49,709 bases of DNA, from NCBI GenBank assembly GCA_964415085.1, contig CAYPYI010000006.1:1-49709 (forward strand), written 5' to 3'. The notes below the pieces were generated by a model. That model ran no database searches and was not told where the DNA came from. It was given only the letters and a program-made list of their open reading frames with translations. A program made the position numbers and the translations under genes. The stretch comes from CAYPYI01 sp964415085. GTDB lineage: Bacteria; Bacillota; Clostridia; Tissierellales; Tissierellaceae. This document shows positions 6,692-15,263 of this stretch, one piece after another (the stretch's first letter is position 1; each line of letters starts with the position of its first letter).

Positions 6692-8782
6692 TTATAACTT
6701 CATACTTAAACCTATTCTTCCTCTATCTTTATCTATATCAATTATTTTTACATCTATTATATCTCCAACTTCTACAACATCTTTAGGATGATTTATAAAT
6801 TTATCACTCATTTGTGATATATGGACTAAACCATCATCATCCACACCGATATCAATAAAAGCACCAAAATCTACTACATTTCTTACTGTTCCTTTTAATA
6901 TAATACCTTCTTTTAAGTCATCCATACTTAATATATCTTCTCTTAAAATTGGTTTAACTTCATCATCTCTTAAGTCTCTTCCTGGTTTTTCTAATTCTTT
7001 AATTATATCTTTTAGTGTAGGTTCCCCAACTTCTAACATCTCTGCCATTTCTTTTATATTTTTAGTTTTATAGTCCATATCTAAAAGTTTGTTAGCAATA
7101 TCATAAGATTCTGGATGTACTCCTGTATTGTCTAATATATTCTCACTTTCTGGAATTCTTAAAAAACCTGCACATTGTTCAAATGTTTTAGGTCCTAGGG
7201 ACTTAACCTTTAAAAGTTCTTTTCTTTTTTCAAACTTACCATTTTCTTCTCTATGGTTTATTATATTTGTTGCTACTCTTTTTGATACACCAGCTACATA
7301 AGATAATAAAGAACCACTTGCTGTATTTAAATCTACTCCAACTCTATTAACACTATCTTCTACTACTCCTTGTAAAGATTCATCTAATTTTTTTTGATTC
7401 AAATCGTGTTGATACTGTCCAACACCTATATGTTTAGGTTCAATTTTTACAAGCTCTGCTAATGGATCCTGTAATCTTCTAGCTATTGATATAGCACCTC
7501 TAATTGTGACATCAAGATTTGGAAACTCTTCAATCCCAACTTCTGATGCTGAGTATATAGATGCACCTGCTTCACTTACTATAGTATATGATACTTTTTT
7601 ATCTATTTCTTTTATAGTATCAGCTACAACTTTTTCTGTTTCTCTTGAAGCAGTTCCATTTCCAATTGCAAATATATCTATATTATATTTATCTATCAAT
7701 TCTTTTAAAACTTTTTTTGTCTTTTCAATTTCATTTCTAGGTTCCGTTGGATATACCGTTTTATAATCTAACACTTTTCCAGTTTCATCAACCACTGCTA
7801 CTTTACATCCTGTTCTAAATCCAGGGTCTACTCCAGCTACTACTTTTCCTTTCATAGGTGCTTGCATAAGTAAAGGTCTTAGATTTAAAGAAAATACATT
7901 TATTGCATCATCTTCTGCTTTTTCTGTTAATTCATTTCTAATTTCTCTTTCTATTGATGGATAAAGAAGTCTTTTATATCCATCGATTATTGCCTCTTTA
8001 ACTAAATATGATGTAAATCCTTCTTTAACTAAATCATTGGTAATAATTCCTACAGTTAAATGATCTTCTATTTCTATATTTACTTTTAAAAATTTATCTT
8101 TTTCACCTCTATTTATAGCTAAGACTCTATGATTTGCTATTTTTTTAATAGGTTCTTTAAAATCATAATACATTTCATATACTGATTTTTCATCTTCATC
8201 AGTTGCTTCTACAATTAGTTTTCCATTATCAAATATATTTTTTCTTATAGTACTTCTATAGCTTGCATCATCTGAAATAATTTCTGCAATTATATCCATT
8301 GCTCCTTGAATTGCATCTTCAATATTTAAAACTTCTTTTTCCTCATCTATGTATTTAGTAACATCTAACATAAATTCTTCTTCACTTATCTCTTGAGCTA
8401 ATATAACTTGTGCTAGTGGCTCTAATCCTTTTTCTTTTGCGATAGTTGCTCTTGTTCTTCTCTTTTGTTTATAAGGTCTGTATAAATCTTCAACAACCTG
8501 AAGAGTTTCAGCCTTTATTATTTGTTTTTTAAGTTCTTCTGTAAGTTTATCTTGTTCTTCTATAAGCCTTATTACTTCTTCTTTTCTTTCTTCTAAGTTT
8601 CTTAAATAATCAAGTCTTTTCTGTAAGGCTCTTATTGTTGTATCTTCTAACTCTCCCGTTACTTCTTTTCTATATCTTGCTATAAATGGTATGGTGTTAC
8701 CTTCATCTAGAAGTTCTACAGTACTTTTTACTTGTTTTTCTTTTAAATTTAATTCTTCTGATAATACTTTTATTATATCCAT
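6692..8782 (-). CDS. tex: Tex family RNA-binding transcriptional accessory protein
   Basis: A 696-residue nucleic-acid-binding protein. Order seen: N-terminal helical Tex domain (FIARYRKEVTGELED near residue 33), YqgF/RNase H-like domain (VVAGVDPGFRTGCKVAVVD, about residues 318-336), helix-hairpin-helix segment (LNTASGSLLSYVAGVS, then EQCAGFLRIP), and a C-terminal S1 domain (GTVRNVVDFGAFIDIGV...DGLVHISQMS, from about residue 625). The protein ends right after the S1 fold, a little shorter than Tex proteins with C-terminal tails. Tex influences transcription/RNA turnover; its exact role in Clostridia is unclear. It is monocistronic, flanked by terminators, and has AAAGGTG before the ATG. Confidence 0.95.
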   Translation of the reverse strand: MDIIKVLSEELNLKEKQVKSTVELLDEGNTIPFIARYRKEVTGELEDTTIRALQKRLDYLRNLEERKEEVIRLIEEQDKLTEELKKQIIKAETLQVVEDLYRPYKQKRRTRATIAKEKGLEPLAQVILAQEISEEEFMLDVTKYIDEEKEVLNIEDAIQGAMDIIAEIISDDASYRSTIRKNIFDNGKLIVEATDEDEKSVYEMYYDFKEPIKKIANHRVLAINRGEKDKFLKVNIEIEDHLTVGIITNDLVKEGFTSYLVKEAIIDGYKRLLYPSIEREIRNELTEKAEDDAINVFSLNLRPLLMQAPMKGKVVAGVDPGFRTGCKVAVVDETGKVLDYKTVYPTEPRNEIEKTKKVLKELIDKYNIDIFAIGNGTASRETEKVVADTIKEIDKKVSYTIVSEAGASIYSASEVGIEEFPNLDVTIRGAISIARRLQDPLAELVKIEPKHIGVGQYQHDLNQKKLDESLQGVVEDSVNRVGVDLNTASGSLLSYVAGVSKRVATNIINHREENGKFEKRKELLKVKSLGPKTFEQCAGFLRIPESENILDNTGVHPESYDIANKLLDMDYKTKNIKEMAEMLEVGEPTLKDIIKELEKPGRDLRDDEVKPILREDILSMDDLKEGIILKGTVRNVVDFGAFIDIGVDDDGLVHISQMSDKFINHPKDVVEVGDIIDVKIIDIDKDRGRIGLSMKL

Positions 8783-8811
8783 TAAAACACCTTTCTTCCT
8801 ATAATTAATAA

Positions 8812-8836
8812 CATCCCTGTTATAAAACAGGGATAT
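8812..8836 (-). terminator. Terminator after prfB
   Basis: ATCCCTGT-TATAAA-ACAGGGAT hairpin (8813-8834) lies directly after the prfB stop on the minus strand; the following T-rich tract is modest. Confidence 0.6.
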
Positions 8837-8839
8837 TTA

Positions 8840-9938
8840 TTATTTTTGCTTTAAATATTCATTTATAAAATCATCAATATCTCCATCCATTACCCTTTGT
8901 ATATTTCCCACTTCATAATTTGTTCTATGATCTTTTACTAAATTATAAGGGTGAAATACATATGATCTTATTTGTGATCCCCATGAGATTTGAGTATAAT
9001 CTCCTTGTAAATCTTCGATTTTTTCTTTTTCTTCTTCTTCTTTTAACTGAATAAGTTTAGCCATAAGCATCTTTAATGCAGTTTCTTTATTATTATGCTG
9101 GCTTCTTTCTGATTGACACTGTACCACAACACCTGTTGGAATATGTGTAATTCTTATCGCAGAATCGGTAACATTAACATGCTGACCTCCAGCTCCACTA
9201 GCCCTATAGGTATCTATTTTTAAATCTTTTTCCTCTATATCTATTTCTGTATCATTATTCATCTCTGGAAAAACGTCCACACTAGCAAAAGATGTATGTC
9301 TCTTACCAGATGAATCAAAGGGTGAAATCCTAACAAGCCTATGAACTCCTTTTTCACACTTAGTATATCCATAAGCATTATTTCCTTCAAATAGTAAAGT
9401 TGCTGATTTTATTCCTGCTTCTGGGTCTGGTAATATATCTAATGTTTTTACCTTATAACCCTTTTTTTCTGCCCATCTAGTATACATCCTAAGTAGCATT
9501 TCAGCCCAATCTTGTGCCTCTGTTCCACCACTTCCTGCATGTATTGAAATTATAGCATTGTTTTTATCGTATTCTCCATCCAATAAGTTTTCTAGTTTAA
9601 AACTTTCCACTTCTTTTAAAATTTGCTTTATATCTTTTTCTAATTCCTCTAATTCTAAGAAATTATCTTCTTCAATTAACATCTCCATCATAAGTAGTAA
9701 GTCATCTACTTCTTGATTTAAATTATCATAAGTTTCAATTTGACTATTTATATCATTTATCTCTTTCATAATTAATTGAGCCTTATTAGCATCATCCCAA
9801 AAATTAGATTCTAAAGTTAATTTTTCCTTCTCTTTAACTTTATCCTTTAAACTAGAGATGTCAAAGAGACACCCCTATATCTAAGATTTCTTTTTTAGCT
9901 TTTTCCAGTTTTTCTCTACTTATATAAATATCTGACAT
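8840..9938 (-). CDS. prfB: Peptide chain release factor 2 (programmed +1 frameshift)
   Basis: RF2 terminates at UGA and UAA. The gene is split into two frames. ATG at 9938, with AAGGAAG upstream, encodes 25 residues (MSDIYISREKLEK...DIGVSL) and then hits an in-frame TGA at 9861-9863. Slipping +1 at CTT-TGA-C joins it to DISSLKDKVKEKEK and the long downstream frame, giving about 365 residues. The latter contains the SPF codon-recognition motif (RISPFDSSGKRH) and GGQ (RASGAGGQHVNVTDSAIR). This is the classic RF2 autoregulation, not a pseudogene. secA lies 27 nt upstream, so the two are probably co-transcribed. Confidence 0.96.
9860..9876 (-). promoter_or_regulatory. RF2 programmed frameshift site
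   Basis: Minus strand AGGGGTGTCTCTTTGAC: an internal Shine-Dalgarno-like AGGGG (9872-9876), the slippery CTT and the UGA followed by C, the poor termination context used when RF2 is scarce. Confidence 0.93.
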
Positions 9939-9965
9939 AATCATCTTCCTTTGTACTTAATTAAA

Positions 9966-12722
9966 TTACTTACCGCAGCACTTTTTATATTTTTTACCGC
10001 TTCCACAAGGACAAGGATCATTTCTTCCAATTTTTTCACCTTTTACTATTGGTTGATTAGAAGTTACTCTGTTATTATTCGCCCTTACAGGTCCTTCTTC
10101 TATTTTAGATGCTACTCTTTTTCTTTCAACATTTTTTTCTATTTCAACGTTATATAAAAATTTAACCGTATCTTCCATAATGGCATATTTCATTTCTTCA
10201 AACATATCAAAACCTTCTATTTGATATGCCATTACTGGATCTTCATTACCATATGCTCTAAGACCAATACCTTGTTTTAATTGATCCATTGCATCTATAT
10301 GATCCATCCATTTTGAATCTACCACTTGAAGTAATACTACTCTTTCTATTTCTCTAAATCTTTCACCAGTAAATTCTTTTTCTTTTTCTTCATATTTCTC
10401 AAGTGCTAATTTTAATATTTCATCATTTAATTTTTCTTTAGTTAATGATTTTATATCTAAGTTTAACTTTGACATAAACTCTTTCTCTAAGCCAAAAGTC
10501 ATAACAAAATAATTTTCCATACTTTCAAAGTTCCATTCTTCTGGGTACTCAAATCCTGCTGAATAAAGATCTATTGTAGAACTAATTAAATTCTCTACCA
10601 TACCCAATACATGATCTTTTAGATTATCTCCTTCAAGAACTCTTTTTCTTTCTCCATATATTACTTCCCTTTGCTTATTCATTACATCATCATATTTCAA
10701 AACATGCTTTCTTATAGCAAAGTTATTACTTTCTACTTTCTTTTGTGCTCCTTCTATTGTTCTTGATAATATTGGATGAGCAAGTGGTTCTCCATCTGGC
10801 ATATCTACACTTTCCATTAAAGATTGGATTCTCTCTCCACCAAAAAGTCTCATTAAATCATCTTCTAATGAAATAAAGAATTTTGATGTACCTGGGTCTC
10901 CTTGTCTACCCGCTCTACCTCTTAACTGATTATCAATTCTACGTGATTCATGTCTTTCAGTACCTATTATATATAAACCACCAGCTTCTTCTACCATTCT
11001 AGCATTTTCATCTGTTTCAAGTTTATATTTAGCCACTAAATCACGATACATCTTGCGAGCTTCTAATATCTCTTCATCATCAGTTTCTAAGAAACTATCT
11101 ACTTCTTGGATTAAAGCATCCGAATAGCCTTTTTTAACCATTTCTGTTTTAGCCATATGTTCAGGATTTCCGCCTAGAACAATATCTGTACCTCTACCTG
11201 CCATGTTAGTAGCTATAGTAACAGCCTTATATTTACCAGCTTGAGAAACAATTTCAGCTTCTTTTTCATGCTGTTTAGCATTTAGTACTTGGTGCTTTAT
11301 TCCTTCTCTTTGTAACATTTTACTTAAAAGTTCTGATTTTTCTATTGTAATGGTACCCACTAAAACAGGCTGTCCATTTTCATTAAGGTTTTTGATTTCT
11401 CTTATAACTGCTTCATTTTTCGATTTTTCATCTTTATAAACTTCATCTGGTAAATCTTTTCTGATTACAGGTTTATTTGTAGGTATTTCTACTACGTCCA
11501 TACCATATATTTCTCTAAATTCTTCTTCTTCAGTCATCGCTGTACCAGTCATACCAGATAACTTTTCATACATTCTAAAATAATTTTGGAATGTTATAGT
11601 AGCAAGAGTTTTAGATTCTGATTTTACTTGTAAGTTTTCTTTTGCTTCAATGGCTTGATGAAGACCATTACTATATCTTCTACCTTGCATAAGTCTTCCT
11701 GTGAATTCATCAACTATTAGAACTTCCCCACCATTTACAACATAATCTATATCTCTTTTCATAATATTATTTGCTTTTAAAGCTTGATTTACATGATGAG
11801 ATATTTCCATATTTTCTATATCAGCTAAGTTATCTAAAGAAAAATATCTCTCAGCTTTTGCAACACCTTTATCCGTTAGTGTTACTGATTTTGCTTTTTC
11901 ATCTATTAGAAAATCTACCACTTCTTCTTTAATTTCTCTATCAAATGGATCTACCTTTGCTTCATCAGGTTCAATAATCCTACCTTTTAAAGTTTTAACA
12001 AAACTATCAGCAACTGCATACAGGTCTGTTGAATCATCACCTCTACCTGATATTATTAATGGAGTTCTAGCCTCATCGACTAAAATACTGTCCACCTCAT
12101 CGACTATAGCAAAATTTAGTGGCCTTTGAACCATTTCTTCTTTATATATAACCATATTATCTCTTAAATAGTCAAATCCAAACTCATTATTCGTTCCATA
12201 TGTTATATCACTTGCGTAAGCTCTTTTTCTATCTTCATTTGATATACCATGAATTATACAAGCTACACTAAGACCTAAGAATGAATATAATTTACCCATC
12301 CACTCCATATCTCTTTTAGCTAAGTAGTCATTTACTGTTACAACATGAACTCCTTTTCCAGTTAATGCATTTAAATATGCTGGAAGTGTTGCTACTAATG
12401 TTTTTCCTTCTCCAGTCTTCATCTCAGCTATTCTTCCTTGGTGAAGTATTATTCCACCCATAAGTTGCACTGGGAAATGTTTCATGCCTAAAATTCTAAA
12501 AGAAGATTCTCTAACTACTGCATAAGCCTCAGGTAGTATATCATCTAATGTTTCACCTTGTTGTAATCTATTTTTAAATTCTTCTGTTTTACTGCTAAGT
12601 TCATCATCTGTAAGCTTTTGCATTTGGGAATCTAAACTTAATATATTATCTACTATTTTTTGTATTTTCTTTAATTCTCTTTCACTGTAAGTTCCAAAAA
12701 TCTTTTCGAATATACCTGCCAA
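9966..12722 (-). CDS. secA: Preprotein translocase ATPase SecA
   Basis: The SecA motor drives Sec-dependent export. Seen: EMKTGEGKTLVATLPAYLNA (Walker A region, near residue 100), DEVDSILVDEARTPL (DEAD-like motif), the preprotein cross-linking domain, VGTITIEKSELLS, TNMAGRGTDIVLGG, GRAGRQGDPGTSKFFISLED (split) and a C-terminal zinc-binding NDPCPCGSGKKYKKCCGK. Length (about 918) is in the usual range. I prefer the TTG start at 12722 (MAGIFEKIFG) with AGGTGA 6 nt upstream. A GTG three codons earlier (12731) is the alternative, but it has no ribosome binding site. It is upstream of prfB in the same unit. Confidence 0.96.
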   Translation of the reverse strand: MAGIFEKIFGTYSERELKKIQKIVDNILSLDSQMQKLTDDELSSKTEEFKNRLQQGETLDDILPEAYAVVRESSFRILGMKHFPVQLMGGIILHQGRIAEMKTGEGKTLVATLPAYLNALTGKGVHVVTVNDYLAKRDMEWMGKLYSFLGLSVACIIHGISNEDRKRAYASDITYGTNNEFGFDYLRDNMVIYKEEMVQRPLNFAIVDEVDSILVDEARTPLIISGRGDDSTDLYAVADSFVKTLKGRIIEPDEAKVDPFDREIKEEVVDFLIDEKAKSVTLTDKGVAKAERYFSLDNLADIENMEISHHVNQALKANNIMKRDIDYVVNGGEVLIVDEFTGRLMQGRRYSNGLHQAIEAKENLQVKSESKTLATITFQNYFRMYEKLSGMTGTAMTEEEEFREIYGMDVVEIPTNKPVIRKDLPDEVYKDEKSKNEAVIREIKNLNENGQPVLVGTITIEKSELLSKMLQREGIKHQVLNAKQHEKEAEIVSQAGKYKAVTIATNMAGRGTDIVLGGNPEHMAKTEMVKKGYSDALIQEVDSFLETDDEEILEARKMYRDLVAKYKLETDENARMVEEAGGLYIIGTERHESRRIDNQLRGRAGRQGDPGTSKFFISLEDDLMRLFGGERIQSLMESVDMPDGEPLAHPILSRTIEGAQKKVESNNFAIRKHVLKYDDVMNKQREVIYGERKRVLEGDNLKDHVLGMVENLISSTIDLYSAGFEYPEEWNFESMENYFVMTFGLEKEFMSKLNLDIKSLTKEKLNDEILKLALEKYEEKEKEFTGERFREIERVVLLQVVDSKWMDHIDAMDQLKQGIGLRAYGNEDPVMAYQIEGFDMFEEMKYAIMEDTVKFLYNVEIEKNVERKRVASKIEEGPVRANNNRVTSNQPIVKGEKIGRNDPCPCGSGKKYKKCCGK

Positions 12723-12743
12723 TTTAATCACCTATTCTTTCTT

Positions 12744-12759
12744 ATGATAATTTTATCAT
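12744..12759. promoter_or_regulatory. Palindrome upstream of secA
   Basis: ATGATAATTTTATCAT is a near-perfect palindrome (7-bp arms) about 20 nt before the secA start. It could be an operator or a small leader hairpin; no regulator is recognised. Confidence 0.3.
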
Positions 12760-12880
12760 TATAAGTAAACTATGTAAACTGATTAATATACACATTTCAT
12801 TTAATTTTACTCACATAATAGTATATCATATTATAATTTAAGGTATATATTAAGTTATTATTATTATTAAATTTTTACAT

Positions 12881-12912
12881 AAAAAAAGAGTTATGAATTT
12901 TCATAACTCTTA
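12881..12912 (-). terminator. Terminator after hpf
   Basis: A 12-bp stem (AAGAGTTATGAA and its complement, 12886-12911) is followed on the minus strand by seven T residues, 12 nt past the hpf stop. Confidence 0.85.
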
Positions 12913-12923
12913 AAATTTTCAAT

Positions 12924-13451
12924 TTATATTCTAGGTTCAATTATACCATAATTTCCATCTTTTCTTTTATAAACTACACTTACTTCATTTGTATCTGCAT
13001 CTAAGAATACGAAGAAATTATGTCTAAGTAATTCCATTTGTAGTATAGCCTCTTCTTCCATCATAGGCTTCATATCGAATTTCTTTCTTCTTACCAATTT
13101 TGAATCTTCTTCTTTTTCATCTAAAGGTTTTATATTTTCAAATCTTATACTTTCCCTGTTTCTTTGTTGATCTTGTAGCTTACTTTTATATTTTCTTACT
13201 TGTCTTTCTAAAACATCTATTGCTAAATCAATTGATGCATACATATCTTCACTTTGCTCTTCAACCCTTATTATGGAGCCTGGAACTTCTATTGTCACCT
13301 CTATTACATCTCTATTTCCTTCTGTACTAAAAGTTACAGTTCCGCTAACGTCTTCATCAAAGTATTTATCTAATCTCCCAAACTTATCGCTTGTTACACT
13401 TTTTAAAGCTTCTGTTACTTCCATGTTCTTTCCCACAAAATTAATATTCAT
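12924..13451 (-). CDS. hpf: Long-form ribosome hibernation promoting factor
   Basis: A 175-residue HPF-long. The N-terminal S30AE domain binds the 30S decoding region (MNINFVGKNMEVTEALKS through VDVLERQVRKYKSKL-like ending near residue 105). After a charged linker, the C-terminal dimerisation domain begins at VRRKKFDMKPM and includes ILQMELLRHNFFVFLDADT and YKRKDGNYGIIEP, which joins two ribosomes into 100S particles. The ATG at 13451 is chosen over a TTG three codons earlier because AAAGGAG fits it. A TATAAT -10 lies on this strand at 13499-13504; the -35 is poor. Confidence 0.95.
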   Translation of the reverse strand: MNINFVGKNMEVTEALKSVTSDKFGRLDKYFDEDVSGTVTFSTEGNRDVIEVTIEVPGSIIRVEEQSEDMYASIDLAIDVLERQVRKYKSKLQDQQRNRESIRFENIKPLDEKEEDSKLVRRKKFDMKPMMEEEAILQMELLRHNFFVFLDADTNEVSVVYKRKDGNYGIIEPRI

Positions 13452-13543
13452 AAACTCCAACTCCTTTCGTTTAATAGCTACTAACTGCTATTGATATAAT
13501 TATACCCTTAACAAAATAAATTTAACATATTTTTACTAAATTT

Positions 13544-13631
13544 TTATCCACAATATATACAGACTACTTGTTAATATATGTGGATAAGTTTATAAGTAAA
13601 CTGTGGATAAGGTGGATAACTCTGTGGGTAA
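13544..13631. promoter_or_regulatory. Dense DnaA-box-like cluster between hpf and yihY
   Basis: Five 9-mers lie within 88 bp: TTATCCACA at 13544-13552; TGTGGATAA at 13579-13587 and 13602-13610 (all three perfect); GGTGGATAA at 13611-13619 and TGTGGGTAA at 13623-13631 (one mismatch each). Four point the same way and the last three are almost contiguous. Flanks are very AT-rich. The 280-bp gap contains no gene, and no dnaA or dnaN is nearby, so it is more likely a DnaA control/titration region or a DnaA-regulated promoter than oriC. Function is inferred. Confidence 0.6.
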
Positions 13632-13741
13632 GTGTTAAATACACATTTTTATTGTTACTATTTTGTTAATTGTTATATATAATACTAAGTTTTATCTTTT
13701 TAATATGATTTTTTATTAAAAATAGGGTATTATTATTAAAG

Positions 13742-14665
13742 GTGGTGAGTAAAATTAATGAGAAACTAAACAAAACTATGGAAAAAATAAGTTCTTCAAA
13801 AATATTAATGTTTTTTGATCAACTTTTCTTTAGAATTCAAAATAACTCTGTACTTCCAGTTGGGGGACAACTTGCATATTTTTTAGTCTTATCTGTTTTC
13901 CCTTTTATAATGGTATTTTTAAATATAATAAGTAAAACTTCTTTTGTTGATAAAGATGTTATTTATAATGCTATTTATTATTTGCCAGTTGAGGTACAAA
14001 ATCTAATACTTGGATTTGTAGAAGAAGTTGTAACTTCAAGTAGTCAAGGTCTTCTTTCTTTTGCTATTATACTTGCTATTTGGTCAGCATCTTCTGGAAT
14101 AAGAGCTGTTATGAGAGGTATAAATAATGCTTATGGAAAAAAAGAAACAAGATCATTTTTAAGTTTGGTTATTATATCAGTACTATTTACAGTTGCTATA
14201 TTAGTACTACTTATTATAGTATTTGCAACTCTTGTATTTGGTGAGTTAATTGGACAAGTCATTTTCAAAGAGTTAGGTCTTGATCATTTGTTTGCTAGTT
14301 TATGGAGTAAATTTAGACTTATTATCCCAATATTTTTTATGATTTTTACCTTTGCACTTTTATATAAGGTTAGTCCTTCTAGCAAAAATAAAATTAAATT
14401 TAAAAGTACCTTGCCTGGAGCTATATTTACAACTTTAGGTTGGATTTTAATTTCTATATTATTTTCCTACTATGTAAATAACTTTGCAAACTATACACTT
14501 ACATACGGAAGCTTAGTTGGTATTATAATTTTATTAATATGGTTGTATATAAGTAGTGTTATTATACTTATAGGTGGAGAAATAAATGCAACATTACAAT
14601 ACTTTAATGAATCCGGTTATGAAATTAATGAAAATAAGAGTTTAATATATTCTCTAATAAAATAA
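13742..14665 (+). CDS. YihY/BrkB family inner-membrane protein
   Basis: About 307 residues with at least six hydrophobic segments. Family landmarks: LPVGGQLAYFLVLSVFPFIM (about residues 38-57), FAIILAIWSASSGIRAVMRGIN, YKVSP and a late GSLVGIIILLIWLYISS with GGEINA. YihY/BrkB proteins were once called RNase BN; they are membrane proteins of unsettled function, possibly transport. The start codon is uncertain: GTG at 13742 or 13745 next to AAAGGTGG, or an ATG at codon 13 (no ribosome binding site). It is divergent from hpf across the DnaA-box cluster. Confidence 0.88.
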   Translation: MVSKINEKLNKTMEKISSSKILMFFDQLFFRIQNNSVLPVGGQLAYFLVLSVFPFIMVFLNIISKTSFVDKDVIYNAIYYLPVEVQNLILGFVEEVVTSSSQGLLSFAIILAIWSASSGIRAVMRGINNAYGKKETRSFLSLVIISVLFTVAILVLLIIVFATLVFGELIGQVIFKELGLDHLFASLWSKFRLIIPIFFMIFTFALLYKVSPSSKNKIKFKSTLPGAIFTTLGWILISILFSYYVNNFANYTLTYGSLVGIIILLIWLYISSVIILIGGEINATLQYFNESGYEINENKSLIYSLIK

Positions 14666-14695
14666 ACATCACAAATTTGTGATGTTTATTTTTAT
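14664..14695. terminator. Bidirectional terminator between yihY and comFC-like gene
   Basis: AAACATCACAAATTTGTGATGTTT (24 nt, positions 14664-14687) is a perfect 12-bp self-complementary stem that starts at the yihY stop codon; a T-rich tract follows on the plus strand. Confidence 0.75.
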
Positions 14696-15252
14696 TTATA
14701 AGTTAATGAAACTATATTTATTCTCCCCTTATTATTACTTCTTAAAAGTTTGATTCTTCCCAAATATTCTTCACTGGAAAACTCTAATGTTACTAATAGA
14801 ATATTTTTATTATTTGGGATTATTTCTTTTTCTAGATCAATAAATTTTTTATTAAGTCTATAGCTTAGCTCTCTACATATAAGTAAATTTATATCATATC
14901 CTCTTTTTTTATTTTCAGCTTCAGGAAAACAAGTTATATAATCTATATCTTCTAGAATTTTTTTATTTTTATTTATCCCACTAATTAAAATTTCACTAAA
15001 TACCTTATATAGATATCCTTTATTATTTCTATAATTATTAATTTTTAAGTCAAGATACCTATTTTTAAATAATGAATAAAAAAATAAATCTACTTCTGCT
15101 ATTTTAAGAAATTCTTCTTTAAGAATAAGCTTGTCAAAGCAGTTATTGCAAATATATTCAATATTAGATTTATCTATAATTTCATAGTTACAAAATAGGC
15201 ATTTATTCTCAAGTGAAAATATATAATCTTTCAATTTTCTTAATATATTCAC
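14692..15252 (-). CDS. Degenerate ComFC-like protein
   Basis: A 186-residue protein that looks like a decayed ComF/ComFC phosphoribosyltransferase-fold protein. Seen: an N-terminal zinc-ribbon pattern CLFCNYEI...YICNNCFDKL (about residues 18-40), then PEAENKKRGYDINLL, matching the ComFC 'P...RGFNQ' segment. The PRPP-binding loop, normally LVDDxxTTG, reads LLVTLEFSSEEYLG here and lacks the acidic pair and TTG. The block rich in Q/R before it is also missing. It lies 11 nt downstream of recD2 and starts with GTG after AAAGGAG. It may be a non-catalytic DNA-uptake protein or an eroding gene. Confidence in the family is moderate. Confidence 0.6.
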   Translation of the reverse strand: MNILRKLKDYIFSLENKCLFCNYEIIDKSNIEYICNNCFDKLILKEEFLKIAEVDLFFYSLFKNRYLDLKINNYRNNKGYLYKVFSEILISGINKNKKILEDIDYITCFPEAENKKRGYDINLLICRELSYRLNKKFIDLEKEIIPNNKNILLVTLEFSSEEYLGRIKLLRSNNKGRINIVSLTYK

Positions 15253-15263
15253 TTTTATCTCCT

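Noticed and set aside
9939..10157. Small plus-strand ORF inside secA/prfB
   Set aside because: Antisense to secA, low-complexity hydrophobic composition and no ribosome binding site.
13544..13631. Replication origin (oriC) between hpf and yihY
   Set aside because: No dnaA, dnaN, rpmH or gyrase genes nearby, and no clear DNA-unwinding element could be separated from general AT richness. A DnaA-binding cluster outside oriC is the more careful reading.
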